A DNA stretch of 64,000 bases, taken from assembly GCA_937775295.1 (NCBI GenBank), contig CALKBZ010000013.1, positions 1-64,000 on the forward strand, written 5' to 3'. Of the stretch, positions 8,301 through 22,131 are shown in pieces. Under the pieces are notes generated by a model, which was not told the origin of the DNA, ran no database searches, and saw only the letters and a program-made list of their open reading frames with translations. The position numbers and the translations under genes were made by a program. Within the stretch, counting starts at the first letter, position 1. Each line of letters opens with the position of its first letter. The stretch comes from an uncultured Opitutales bacterium. Its GTDB lineage: Bacteria > Verrucomicrobiota > Verrucomicrobiia > Opitutales > Coraliomargaritaceae.

Positions 8301-9383
8301 ATGAATCGACACAGCGTATTGCTACCGGGATGTGTCAGTGCACTATTCGCTCTCTGCTGTCAGCTTTACGCGATCGAGAACACCAATCCATCTCCGCCGT
8401 GGCAGATGATCGTGCAGTGGGACAACGATCTGCTCACCGGCACGGACCAGGATTATACCAACGGGAGCCGGGTCGCGTTCATCCGCGAATTCGAACAGGA
8501 TGCGCCCGTCGAAACTCTTCTACAAAAAGGGCTCTACGCACTCTCGGGAGCGGCAGCGAATGCACCCTTTCACAACCTGCGCTTACCCAAAGGGGGCGAT
8601 CTTCGTTTCGCCGGAGGCATTGGGCTCACTCATCTGATGTTTACACCCGACAATCCGACAGCCACCTCCGCACCCCGCGGCGAACGACCCTATGCCGCTT
8701 GGCTCGGGCTAGAGCTTTCACTCCATGCCAAGACCGACGATTCTGTCAGCAGCGTCACGCTCTCACTCGGCACCACCGGCAAATACAGTCACGGCGAAGA
8801 GTCACAGGAATGGGTGCACACGCATATCTCCGGGAGCCCAATCTACCAAGGCTGGGGCAGCCAGGTGCCCGCAGAGTTCACCGCCAACCTCCACCTCGAC
8901 CATAAGCGCCGCATCCGCTCCCTGGATACCACGAAAGACTGGCCGATCGAAATCGACGGCTACACCGAGTGGGGCGTCGGCCTCGGCAACCTCCGCACCG
9001 ATGCCTATCTGGGCTCGCTCCTGCGCGCCGGTTGGAACTTGCCCGCCACCTATTCCACCCCCCGTGTCCAGTTAGGCAGCTACGCTCACGCGCTTTTCCG
9101 TGAGGAAGATCCTAAAGCCGCGCCCTTATCTATTCTCGGCTTCGCGGGTGTTCGCGGCTCAGCCGTGCTGCACGATATCAGTCTCGATGGCCCCGTCTTT
9201 CGCAAATTCAATACAGGCGTCGAATCGAAACCCCTGGCCGGCGAACTCCTGGTCGGACTCGGCTTACGCTACGGGCGCTGCGACCTGAGCTTTTCGCGAA
9301 CCCAACGAACCGATGAGTTCACCGGGCAAAACCAAAATCAAGAATTCGGCTCAGTTATGTTTCGATTTTACTCCAATTTTTAG
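8301..9383 (+). CDS. LpxR-like lipid A deacylase (DUF2219 family)
   Basis: 360 residues with an N-terminal signal sequence and a predicted outer-membrane beta-barrel. It has the family hallmark WDNDLLTGTDQDYTNGS near residues 40-55 and ERPYAAWLG near 125; both occur in LpxR, an outer-membrane enzyme that removes the 3'-O-acyl chain from lipid A. The protein ends in an aromatic residue (FRFYSNF), the usual barrel-assembly signal. ATG 8301 has no Shine-Dalgarno. Family assignment is firm; activity on lipid A is inferred. Confidence 0.82.
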   Translation: MNRHSVLLPGCVSALFALCCQLYAIENTNPSPPWQMIVQWDNDLLTGTDQDYTNGSRVAFIREFEQDAPVETLLQKGLYALSGAAANAPFHNLRLPKGGDLRFAGGIGLTHLMFTPDNPTATSAPRGERPYAAWLGLELSLHAKTDDSVSSVTLSLGTTGKYSHGEESQEWVHTHISGSPIYQGWGSQVPAEFTANLHLDHKRRIRSLDTTKDWPIEIDGYTEWGVGLGNLRTDAYLGSLLRAGWNLPATYSTPRVQLGSYAHALFREEDPKAAPLSILGFAGVRGSAVLHDISLDGPVFRKFNTGVESKPLAGELLVGLGLRYGRCDLSFSRTQRTDEFTGQNQNQEFGSVMFRFYSNF

Positions 9384-9434
9384 CATAACTGCGAAGATCC
9401 ACACATAGGAGCCCAAAACAATTCCAAGCTTGCA

Positions 9435-9466
9435 GACATATCAAGATATAGCGATACGTTGATATC
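9435..9466 (+). repeat. Octad repeat with GATA core in the metH leader
   Basis: Four successive 8-nt units (9435-9442, 9443-9450, 9451-9458, 9459-9466) carry CATA or GATA at positions 3-6, for example AAGATATA and TTGATATC. The array ends 7 nt before the metH ATG at 9474. It could be a leader repeat or an operator for a methionine regulator. Confidence 0.45.
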
Positions 9467-9473
9467 TAATCAA

Positions 9474-13346
<3,873 letters not shown>

Positions 13347-13456
13347 ACAAGAACCCACTCTGGCAACCCACAACTAAACACTGCGTAAGGCTCGATTTAG
13401 CGGGCAAAAAACCACCGAACTCCGACCACTTTGACCCCAGCGGTGCTCAACCAAGA

Positions 13457-13482
13457 AAGCCCTCGTCGTGAAACGAGGGCTT
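13457..13482 (-). terminator. Intrinsic terminator between metH and slyD
   Basis: A perfect 10-bp stem, AAGCCCTCGT at 13457-13466 with ACGAGGGCTT at 13473-13482, and a 6-nt loop. On the minus strand it is followed by TTTCTT, so it most likely ends slyD; it may also stop metH transcripts. Confidence 0.8.
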
Positions 13483-13557
13483 GGGGGAAACTTAGTGCCT
13501 AGCGAACAAGCTTTGCCATGTTGGCAAGTTTACTTATTGGGAGCAACAGCCGCCTTG

Positions 13558-14127
13558 TTAATCAGCTTTTGGCTCGTCGTTGCAGCATTCGCCTTCAGCT
13601 TTTGGCTCGTCATTACAGCAACCGCCTTCTTTGCCTTCATCGCCACCGCCACAGCAGCCGCCACCTTGTTGAATCTGGCCGTGTGCGATCTCTTCCTCAG
13701 TCGCCGCGCGAACTTCTTGGATCGTCACGTCGAAGTTGAGGTGCTTGCCCGCGAGCGGGTGGTTACCATCGACAGTGACATCGTCGTCTTCGACTTTAAC
13801 CACACGAACCGAGACCGGGCCTTCATTGGTGTTGGCTTGAAACTGCATGCCCGCCTGAAGGTCTTCGACGCCCTGAAAACGCTCCTTCGGCACGACTTGC
13901 TCCAATGCTGGATTTACTTCGCCGTAGCCGTTTTCTGGATCGACGCGCACTGCTGCAGTCTCACCAACCAGCTTACCTGCAAGAGCGGCCTCGAGGCCTG
14001 GAATGATGTTACCATGACCGTGAAGATAGACCATTGGTTGTCCCGGCTGGGACTGGTCAATCAAAGTTCCTTCGTCATCTTTAAGAGCGTAGTCCATTGC
14101 GACTACTGTGCCATCTGCTATCTGCAT
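13558..14127 (-). CDS. slyD: SlyD-like FKBP peptidyl-prolyl isomerase with Cys-rich tail
   Basis: 189 residues. FKBP core (1-~70 and ~125-150) with an insert-in-flap domain between, as in SlyD: start MQIADGTVVAMDYALKD, then LHGHGNIIPGLEAAL. The C-terminal ~45 residues are a metal-binding tail with three Cys pairs in GGGCCGGG, EGGCCND and EGECCND, and the unit CCNDEPKA is duplicated. SlyD chaperones proteins, isomerises prolyl bonds and binds nickel or zinc through its tail. Here cysteine replaces most of the usual histidines. The real gene lies opposite a 222-codon open frame on the plus strand. Confidence 0.9.
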   Translation of the reverse strand: MQIADGTVVAMDYALKDDEGTLIDQSQPGQPMVYLHGHGNIIPGLEAALAGKLVGETAAVRVDPENGYGEVNPALEQVVPKERFQGVEDLQAGMQFQANTNEGPVSVRVVKVEDDDVTVDGNHPLAGKHLNFDVTIQEVRAATEEEIAHGQIQQGGGCCGGGDEGKEGGCCNDEPKAEGECCNDEPKAD

Positions 14128-14355
14128 AATCTGTAATATTTGTGATTTCTGCGCAATCGCGCACTAACATTAGTAGTCAATATCCACGTGCCGTCAAAAA
14201 GAAAGAGACATATTTCGCCGAACCATTGACCACTGTTGCTAACTTCAAGTACTTAAGCACGCAAACTCACTTGACGGACAGGCTGAAAATGCGGTTTCTA
14301 TGGAGTCGCACGCATGCACGCACCACACTTTTGATGCCTTCCTGCTTTTCGGCCT

Positions 14356-17154
14356 ATGCCTATTCAAGACAATTCTCTGTTCCGACGCCTTCATAAACAT
14401 GCGCAAAAGCGTCTGGTATTTGATCCTGGGGTTTCACGAAATAAGCAACTGCCGGCCTACAAGCGCTACATCCAACTGGAGATGGAGATGCTGAAGCGCC
14501 ACCACCAAAAGGGCGAACCGGGCCTCAAAACCTGCCAGGAACGTGCCGCGATGGTCGACGTCGTCATCGAGAACCTATTTCTCGCCGCGCTCGACCTATA
14601 TACCACCGAGCACGGGCCCATCCCCTGCAAGATGGCGGTGCTCGCGACGGGCGGCTACGGGCGGCGAGAGCTCAACCCGCATAGCGATATCGACATCATG
14701 TTCCTCTATCCCGAAAAAATATCGGGCAAGAACTTTTCGAAATTCCAGGAAGTGCTCGCCGAAGAAATCCTCTATCCGCTCTGGGATTTAGGTTGGAAGG
14801 TGGGCCACGCCTCGCGCAACGCCAAAGAAGCAATCGAGGAAGCGAAAAGCGAAATCCAATCGAAGAACGCGATCCTCGAATCACGTATCATCTGCGGCTC
14901 TGATCCACTCTACATCGACATGCAGACGCGCTTTGCCAGCTACTGCAAAAAGGAGCACTCCAAAGCCTACATCCAGCAACGCCTCGCCGACGAGCGCAAC
15001 CGGCACTCGAAGTTTGGCAACACAGTTTACCTCCAAGAGCCCGACATCAAAAACGGCGTCGGTGGCCTGCGCGATTATCAAAACATCCTGTGGATGGCCA
15101 ATATCAAGTTTGGCTATGGCTCGTTTCGAGAGATCAACAAAGCTAAACTGCTACGTCGCCATCTGCGCGACGAAATGGTAGCCGCCTACGATTTCCTGCT
15201 GCGCACACGTACCGAACTGCACCTGCAGAACCGACGCCCAACGGACAAGCTCGACCTCGAGCAGCAGCCAACCGTGGCCGCTGGGCTCGGCTACCCACAG
15301 GAAGACATTTTCGAACGCGTCGAAGCGTTCATGAAGGATTACTACACTGCCGCTCGCACCATCTACCATACCAGCGAGCTCCTCAAAGAGCGTCTCGCAC
15401 TATCCGGGGAACACGACCCCCGCAGTTCTCAGCGCATCACTTTCCGAGAAGCACTACGCGCGCACCAGCACCTCCCTCTCAAGATCGTCGACGGTTTCAT
15501 CCTGCAGGATAAAATCCTGATCCATGAGTCCAAATCAGTCTTCACTGAAGATCCTCGACGCCTGATCCGCATCTTTCATCTGATGCAGCAATTCGGAGCC
15601 AAGCTGCACCCCGATCTGAAATTCCGCATCTCGCGCTCACTGCCATTGATTGATCATTCGGTAATTAACAATGCATCGGCGGCGAAAAGCTTTTGCTCCA
15701 TCCTGCGCTACCCCGGAGAAGTCTATCCGATCCTAAAGCTCATGCATGAGCTTGGTGTACTCGGGCGCTATCTGCCCGAGTTTGGCCAACTCACCTGCAT
15801 GGTCCAGCACGAGTATTACCACCGCTATACCGCTGATGAACACGTCCTGCGCACGATCAAGCACCTCGACGAAGTCTTCCAAAAAGACACTGCGAACGCG
15901 ACCGCCTACGAAAAAGCGCTACGCAAAAACGATGACCCTCTGCTACTTTATCTGATCCTCCTCCTACACGACATCGGCAAAGCCGAAGGCGTCAAAGGGC
16001 ACGACGTCAACGGGGTGCGCATCGCTCAGCCGATCCTCACACGTTTCGAAATCGGCGAAGAACAGCAGGAGCAAATCCTATTCATCATTCGGCATCACCT
16101 CGCAATGTCACGCATCTGGCAACGCTTTGACCTCGATGATCCGAAGACGGCACACTCTTTTGCCGAATTTATCGAAGATGAGGACAAACTCCGGTTCCTC
16201 TACGTCCACACCTATTGTGATGCACGCGGCACCGCCCCCACGCTCTGGAACGACTACAAAGAGACAATGCACCGGACCCTCTACAACCGCACTCTGGAGC
16301 AATTCGAAGATAAGGATGTAATCGAAAAAAAGCGCAAAGAGCGCAAAGAGACGCGCTATCGACAAATGCTCGAACGCCCGATCGAAGGCGTCGCCGACGA
16401 CGAAGTCGAAGCACATTTCAATCGCCTCCCCGACAGCTATTTCACCAACAGCAAACCGGATGAGATCGAACTGCACCTGAGTATGGTTCACCAATTGCTC
16501 GCCCAGATCCAACAAGAAAAATTGACCGGATCACTCGCACCCATCATCGATTGGCGCAACGATATCGACCTCAACGTGACGGTGGTCAATGTCGTGACTT
16601 GGGACCGTGCCGGACTCTTCTACAAACTTGCTGGCGCACTCACCCTCGCCGGCGTGAATATTGTCAGCACCAAAGCCGTCTCACGCACGGACAACATCAC
16701 CATCGACACCTTCTATATAATGGATCCGGAGGGTGGCATCATCTCCGACGCAAAAGCACACGACATCTTCAAGACCCACATCGATGACTCACTGATGCAC
16801 GGCAGACGACTCACCGGAGAGATCGAACGCCTCGAAGCCACAGTTAAAAGTCAGAAGAAAAAGTTTCGCGGCATTCTTCCCGCTCCGATTCCACCAACGC
16901 TCGACATTTACCATGATCCTTCGCTCAACCACACCATTATCGAAGTGCAAGCGCAAGACAGGATCGGCCTTTTGTACGGGCTCGCTCGACATATTTATTC
17001 CAGAAGCTACAACATCAGTTTCGCACGCATCGCGACCGAGCGCGGCATCGCAATGGATACGTTCTACATCGAAAAGATTAACACCCGAGAAGCCATCAGC
17101 TCGAGCGATTTATCAAAATTGCGCGTAGCACTAAATGCCATCATCAACGAATAG
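14356..17154 (+). CDS. glnD: [Protein-PII] uridylyltransferase/uridylyl-removing enzyme GlnD
   Basis: 932 residues with full GlnD architecture. Nucleotidyltransferase domain: GGYGRRELNPHSDIDI, residues 99-114. GlnE/GlnD linker. HD phosphohydrolase domain: LLLHDIGKAEGVKGH near 535-550. Two C-terminal ACT domains: from about 735 (VVTWDRAGLFYKLAGAL) and from about 858 (VQAQDRIGLLYGLARH). It senses glutamine and modifies PII. The start at ATG 14356 leaves ~230 bp upstream with no evident motif. The next gene follows after 30 bp and is probably co-transcribed. Confidence 0.95.
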   Translation: MPIQDNSLFRRLHKHAQKRLVFDPGVSRNKQLPAYKRYIQLEMEMLKRHHQKGEPGLKTCQERAAMVDVVIENLFLAALDLYTTEHGPIPCKMAVLATGGYGRRELNPHSDIDIMFLYPEKISGKNFSKFQEVLAEEILYPLWDLGWKVGHASRNAKEAIEEAKSEIQSKNAILESRIICGSDPLYIDMQTRFASYCKKEHSKAYIQQRLADERNRHSKFGNTVYLQEPDIKNGVGGLRDYQNILWMANIKFGYGSFREINKAKLLRRHLRDEMVAAYDFLLRTRTELHLQNRRPTDKLDLEQQPTVAAGLGYPQEDIFERVEAFMKDYYTAARTIYHTSELLKERLALSGEHDPRSSQRITFREALRAHQHLPLKIVDGFILQDKILIHESKSVFTEDPRRLIRIFHLMQQFGAKLHPDLKFRISRSLPLIDHSVINNASAAKSFCSILRYPGEVYPILKLMHELGVLGRYLPEFGQLTCMVQHEYYHRYTADEHVLRTIKHLDEVFQKDTANATAYEKALRKNDDPLLLYLILLLHDIGKAEGVKGHDVNGVRIAQPILTRFEIGEEQQEQILFIIRHHLAMSRIWQRFDLDDPKTAHSFAEFIEDEDKLRFLYVHTYCDARGTAPTLWNDYKETMHRTLYNRTLEQFEDKDVIEKKRKERKETRYRQMLERPIEGVADDEVEAHFNRLPDSYFTNSKPDEIELHLSMVHQLLAQIQQEKLTGSLAPIIDWRNDIDLNVTVVNVVTWDRAGLFYKLAGALTLAGVNIVSTKAVSRTDNITIDTFYIMDPEGGIISDAKAHDIFKTHIDDSLMHGRRLTGEIERLEATVKSQKKKFRGILPAPIPPTLDIYHDPSLNHTIIEVQAQDRIGLLYGLARHIYSRSYNISFARIATERGIAMDTFYIEKINTREAISSSDLSKLRVALNAIINE

Positions 17155-17184
17155 ACATTCGCGCCCCTCGAACCAACCATTACG

Positions 17185-18876
<1,692 letters not shown>

Positions 18877-18877
18877 T

Positions 18878-19282
18878 TTGAAAGTAGAACGTCACACCAT
18901 CTGGCCTTTTGCACTCGCCTTGGCCATCTTCATGGCATCCGGCACCAAAGATCTCGCCGCGCCCGATCTCGGCTTCGATTTCTCTTACGATAAGCTCGCA
19001 CACCTGCTGGTCTTCGGCCTACTCGCCACCGCAGTGCTGCGCATCCCCCGCGTTTTCAACAGCGGTTGGCTAGGCGTCTGCATCACCATCGCCCTGATCT
19101 CACTTGTCGGTGCACTTGATGAATATCGCCAATCATTCACCGCTGGCCGTTACGTCGAACTGGACGACTGGATCGCCGACACCCTCGGTGCGATCATCGC
19201 TAGCGTGGTGTACCACAAATGGCACTACTATCGACGCTTCTTGGAGTGGCCGACTTCGGCACAAAGTCAACCAAGTGACTAA
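18878..19282 (+). CDS. VanZ-like membrane protein
   Basis: 134 residues from TTG 18878, one base after the kinase stop. A longer frame from 18797 would lie inside the kinase gene and adds a hydrophilic N-terminus untypical of the family. Membrane segments are at about 9-25, 45-60, 67-85 and 105-125. The motif YDKLAHLLVFGLLA and the later DEYRQSFTAGRYVELDDWIAD match VanZ-family proteins. VanZ confers low-level teicoplanin resistance in enterococci; most homologues have no known role. Its 3' end overlaps the convergent gene by 4 bp. Confidence 0.78.
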   Translation: MKVERHTIWPFALALAIFMASGTKDLAAPDLGFDFSYDKLAHLLVFGLLATAVLRIPRVFNSGWLGVCITIALISLVGALDEYRQSFTAGRYVELDDWIADTLGAIIASVVYHKWHYYRRFLEWPTSAQSQPSD

Positions 19283-19878
19283 TACTTAACTCCACAGCCA
19301 TACGGCGTGGTCGTTGACTTCTGGATCAGCTCACCGACCATTGCACTGGCATATGCAGCCTTCACATAATTGGTGGCCGCTGCAATATCTTGGGAGTTTG
19401 CAGATTTGATACTATCAATTGCACCTTGATAAATCACAGTGCCTTCCGGATCGATCAAGAACATATGTGGCGTGGTGCGCGCGCCATAGGCACGCCCAAT
19501 TTTGCCATTTGCATCCAATAGAAGTGCAGTCGAGTGAACCTTCTGCTTCGTCCGCATCAACTCCGCATTCGAGGCGGTCAAATAACCACTCTTACCTTCC
19601 GCGGAGGACAGCACTTGCAACCAGACCACATCCTTGGCTGTCATCTCTGACTGTAGCGCCTGCATCTCACCGTTCTTATAAAATTTCTTAACGAACGGAC
19701 AGGTATGGTTGGTCCATTCGAGCATCACATACTTACCTTTAAAATCTGACAAGCTGTGCTCGGCACCGGTGCTATCCATAACGGTGAATTCTGGAGCCGC
19801 CGCCCCCGTTTTGACCGCTGCTTGCGAGGTCGTGAAAAATGCGAGTGATGCAATAAGGATACTAGTGATTAATTTCAT
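19279..19878 (-). CDS. Exported thioredoxin-fold (AhpC/TSA-like) protein
   Basis: 199 residues. Signal peptide ends near TTSQA. The thioredoxin-fold core (about 25-180) contains APEFTVMDSTGAEHSLSDF, a single cysteine in NHTCPFVKKFY, and TPHMFLIDPEGTVIYQGAID. The C-terminus is YGCGVKY, giving a second conserved Cys. It is probably a periplasmic redox protein reduced by a partner such as the DsbD-like protein encoded nearby; that partnership is inferred. The leader holds a heptad repeat and no Shine-Dalgarno. Confidence 0.82.
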   Translation of the reverse strand: MKLITSILIASLAFFTTSQAAVKTGAAAPEFTVMDSTGAEHSLSDFKGKYVMLEWTNHTCPFVKKFYKNGEMQALQSEMTAKDVVWLQVLSSAEGKSGYLTASNAELMRTKQKVHSTALLLDANGKIGRAYGARTTPHMFLIDPEGTVIYQGAIDSIKSANSQDIAAATNYVKAAYASAMVGELIQKSTTTPYGCGVKY

Positions 19879-19891
19879 GATTTGATGGGAA

Positions 19892-19919
19892 TTATTAATT
19901 TCTAATTTTAGATTTTAAG
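19892..19919 (-). repeat. Four T-rich heptads in leader of the thioredoxin-fold gene
   Basis: Plus-strand units of 7 nt at 19892, 19899, 19906 and 19913 follow the pattern TTTYTAR (for example TTTCTAA and TTTTAAG). They lie 13 nt upstream of the start codon of the leftward gene. Confidence 0.6.
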
Positions 19920-19924
19920 AAGAC

Positions 19925-20233
19925 TCATAGCACCGTTTTTGCAACTGCTTCACGCACTATTCTGTTGGTCAAGCTCTGCGGCATTACTGTGGTACTAGTG
20001 ACTTTTCCATATGACACATACAGGGCATACAGCGGCAGACTCAATCGACCGAAGCGCTCCAGCCACCAGCGCAAGAAATACCACTGCCGCTTCATCAACA
20101 GGAAGCCCATGAGCTGCTTCACCAACTCCATCCACACCCATGGCTTCGGTAAGTAAGCGATCAACTCCAGAAAGACTGACAAAACAAGAAGAGCTAAGCG
20201 AGCCCAAGGCCCAACACACCAAAAAGCAGTCAC
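19925..20233 (-). pseudogene. Decayed, internally deleted copy of dsbD
   Basis: The open frame matches two separate parts of the intact DsbD at 22132-24282. AYLPKPWVWMELVKQLMGFLLM corresponds to a membrane region; LERFGR, PLY and MPQSLTNRIVREAV correspond to the C-terminus. The residues following the first block (AAVVFLALVAG) lie in another frame, so one base is missing. The whole stretch down to LERFGR, including the thioredoxin CLIC site, is deleted, with the join at a short CTGGAG microhomology. Upstream, GVLGLGLA in a third frame also matches DsbD. A dead paralogue. Confidence 0.8.
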
Positions 20234-20242
20234 CCTCGAGAA

Positions 20243-20287
20243 AAAATGGCGTCACGGAAAATGGCGTCACGAAAAAATGGGGTTATG
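20243..20287. repeat. 15-bp tandem repeat upstream of the dsbD remnant
   Basis: Two nearly identical 15-mers, AAAATGGCGTCACGG at 20243 and AAAATGGCGTCACGA at 20258, are followed by a diverged third unit to 20287. Fifteen equals one heptad plus one octad, the spacing also found upstream of the AAA ATPase gene. The rest of 20288-20538 holds no gene that I can support. Confidence 0.75.
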
Positions 20288-20538
20288 TCGTTGTGTTTGT
20301 AATTGGTCGCGGAGCGGCAATCTCGCGCGGCTTGAAATTTAACGATTTTGCTGGTCGATCCATGCGTTGAGACCAACTTGCCTCATCTAAGTGTAGCGGC
20401 CGAGCGTTTCTGATAATTCGGCGAGTTCTGAGCTGATCCACCGACACCCGTCGCTGCACCGAATTGATGAGATACCAATTGCCAGTGCTACATTTGAAGG
20501 GCGCGGAGTTGGTCTGTATAAAAAAACAAAAACAACCA

Positions 20539-21987
20539 TCAAGTGCCGCAAAAGGTTTGATGGACGACTTCGTCGGGACGAGGGGTGGCTTCCAGATCGG
20601 TGTATTCGGCGTTCTCCTCGTAAGGTTTGGCCAAGGCTGCGATGAGTCGGTTGAAGGGTGCGTAATCCTCGCGGTAGGCGCTCTGTATTGCCTCCTCAAC
20701 GCGATGATTGCGAGCAATGAGGATCGGATTTGACGCACGCATTGCCGCGAGGTGCTTTGTCGGTGCTGCAAGGCGTTGCCATTGACTGAGCCACTCTGCG
20801 AAGGGTTCAGGACGAGCGAAAAGCGCCGCTAATCGTGCCGATTCATCACCTGCTGCAACTCGGGTGAGATGACGAAAGAAGAGCGTGAAATCGATTTCCT
20901 GTGCGGCCAAGAGTTGTAGCGTCTCTTGTATGAACTCGACTGGAGCTTCTGGGGGCAAGCCTAACTTCGCGCGGAAACGGGCAATATATTGATCACTGAA
21001 TCGATCCGTAAAATCTGCGAGCGCTGCTTTACCCATCTCATCCGCAATGCCTGGATCCTCTGACAATAAGGGCAAGAGCGTCTCTGCCAAACGCGTCAGG
21101 TTCCAAAATGCAATGCTTGCTTGATTGCCCCAAGCATAGCGACCTTTCGTATCGATCGAACTGAATACGCACTGCGGGTGAAAGGCATCCATAAACGCAC
21201 AAGGACCGTAGTCGATCGTCTCACCGCTCACGGCGGTATTGTCGGTATTCATGACACCGTGAATGAAGCCGAGCGACATCCAGTGGGCGATCAAATCGGC
21301 TTGGGCAGCGACCACCGCTTTAAGCAAGGCCTGATACGGATGCTGCTCCGAGCTTGCATGTGGATAGTGCCGGGCGATGACGTGATCCGCAAGGATGCGT
21401 AGCGCTTCGACATCTTTCAGCGCATGGAAATATTGAAAGGTGCCAACGCGGATGTGGCTCGCAGCGACGCGAGTTAATATGCCGCCGCCAACCATGCCCT
21501 CCTGTCGTAACACCGTTTCGCCCGTCGCGACGGCGGCCAGCGCACGGGTCGTGGGGACGCCGAGAGCGAACATTGCTTCGCTTACAATGTATTCTCGAAT
21601 CACCGGACCTAGAGCGGATTTACCATCACCACGGCGTGAGAAAGGTGTTTGCCCAGAGCCCTTCAACTGGAGATCGAATCGTGCCCCTTGCGCATCAAGC
21701 ACCTCGCCCAAGAGAATCGCGCGACCGTCTCCCAGCTGTGGGACGAATCCACCGAATTGGTGCCCGGCGTAAGCTTGAGAAATCGGCTCAGATCCTGCGG
21801 CAAGCGCATTGCCTGCTAGGACCGCGATGCCATCTGCAGACTCCAACCAGTCACTATCGATCGACAACCTTGATGCGAGCGCATGGTTGATGCGAATGAG
21901 CTTCGGCTCAGGCACCTGAGCGGGCACCTGCTTAGCGAAGAAGCGTTCAGGGAGCTGGGCGTAGGTATTGTTAAACGGTATTTCCAT
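20539..21987 (-). CDS. selO: SelO/YdiU pseudokinase-fold protein adenylyltransferase
   Basis: 482 residues from ATG 21987 (MEIPFNNTYAQLPERFFAK), the conserved SelO start; the frame stays open to 22101 but the extra residues are not family-like. SelO has an inverted protein-kinase fold and transfers AMP to Ser/Thr/Tyr of redox proteins. Visible motifs include QLGDGRAILLGEV, LKGSGQTPFSRRGDG, MNTDNTAVSGETIDYGPCAF and the C-terminal FCGT, where the Cys corresponds to the redox-active Cys/Sec of the family. It sits between an intact and a broken dsbD. Confidence 0.93.
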   Translation of the reverse strand: MEIPFNNTYAQLPERFFAKQVPAQVPEPKLIRINHALASRLSIDSDWLESADGIAVLAGNALAAGSEPISQAYAGHQFGGFVPQLGDGRAILLGEVLDAQGARFDLQLKGSGQTPFSRRGDGKSALGPVIREYIVSEAMFALGVPTTRALAAVATGETVLRQEGMVGGGILTRVAASHIRVGTFQYFHALKDVEALRILADHVIARHYPHASSEQHPYQALLKAVVAAQADLIAHWMSLGFIHGVMNTDNTAVSGETIDYGPCAFMDAFHPQCVFSSIDTKGRYAWGNQASIAFWNLTRLAETLLPLLSEDPGIADEMGKAALADFTDRFSDQYIARFRAKLGLPPEAPVEFIQETLQLLAAQEIDFTLFFRHLTRVAAGDESARLAALFARPEPFAEWLSQWQRLAAPTKHLAAMRASNPILIARNHRVEEAIQSAYREDYAPFNRLIAALAKPYEENAEYTDLEATPRPDEVVHQTFCGT

Positions 21988-22131
21988 AGGTTCGATTAAT
22001 TGATAGTGCGCGCCTGATTCAGCATTTTTGAGCGGTCGTATGACATCGATCGCACCGTGAAGCCATGCCAGTAGCCTCAATAGCCTCTGACGAACAAGCA
22101 ACTACCGAGACCTAAAGCCTCTCATTTATTT

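Noticed and set aside
9384-9473. Cobalamin or SAM riboswitch before metH
   Set aside because: The intergenic space is about 90 bp and shows no B12-box or SAM-type helices.
13468-14136. 222-codon open frame on the plus strand
   Set aside because: It lies opposite slyD, whose FKBP and Cys-rich tail are unmistakable; the plus-strand protein has repetitive, non-protein-like composition.
20283-20771. 162-codon open frame on the minus strand
   Set aside because: Mostly overlaps selO in another frame and then runs through the 15-bp repeat region; composition is not protein-like.
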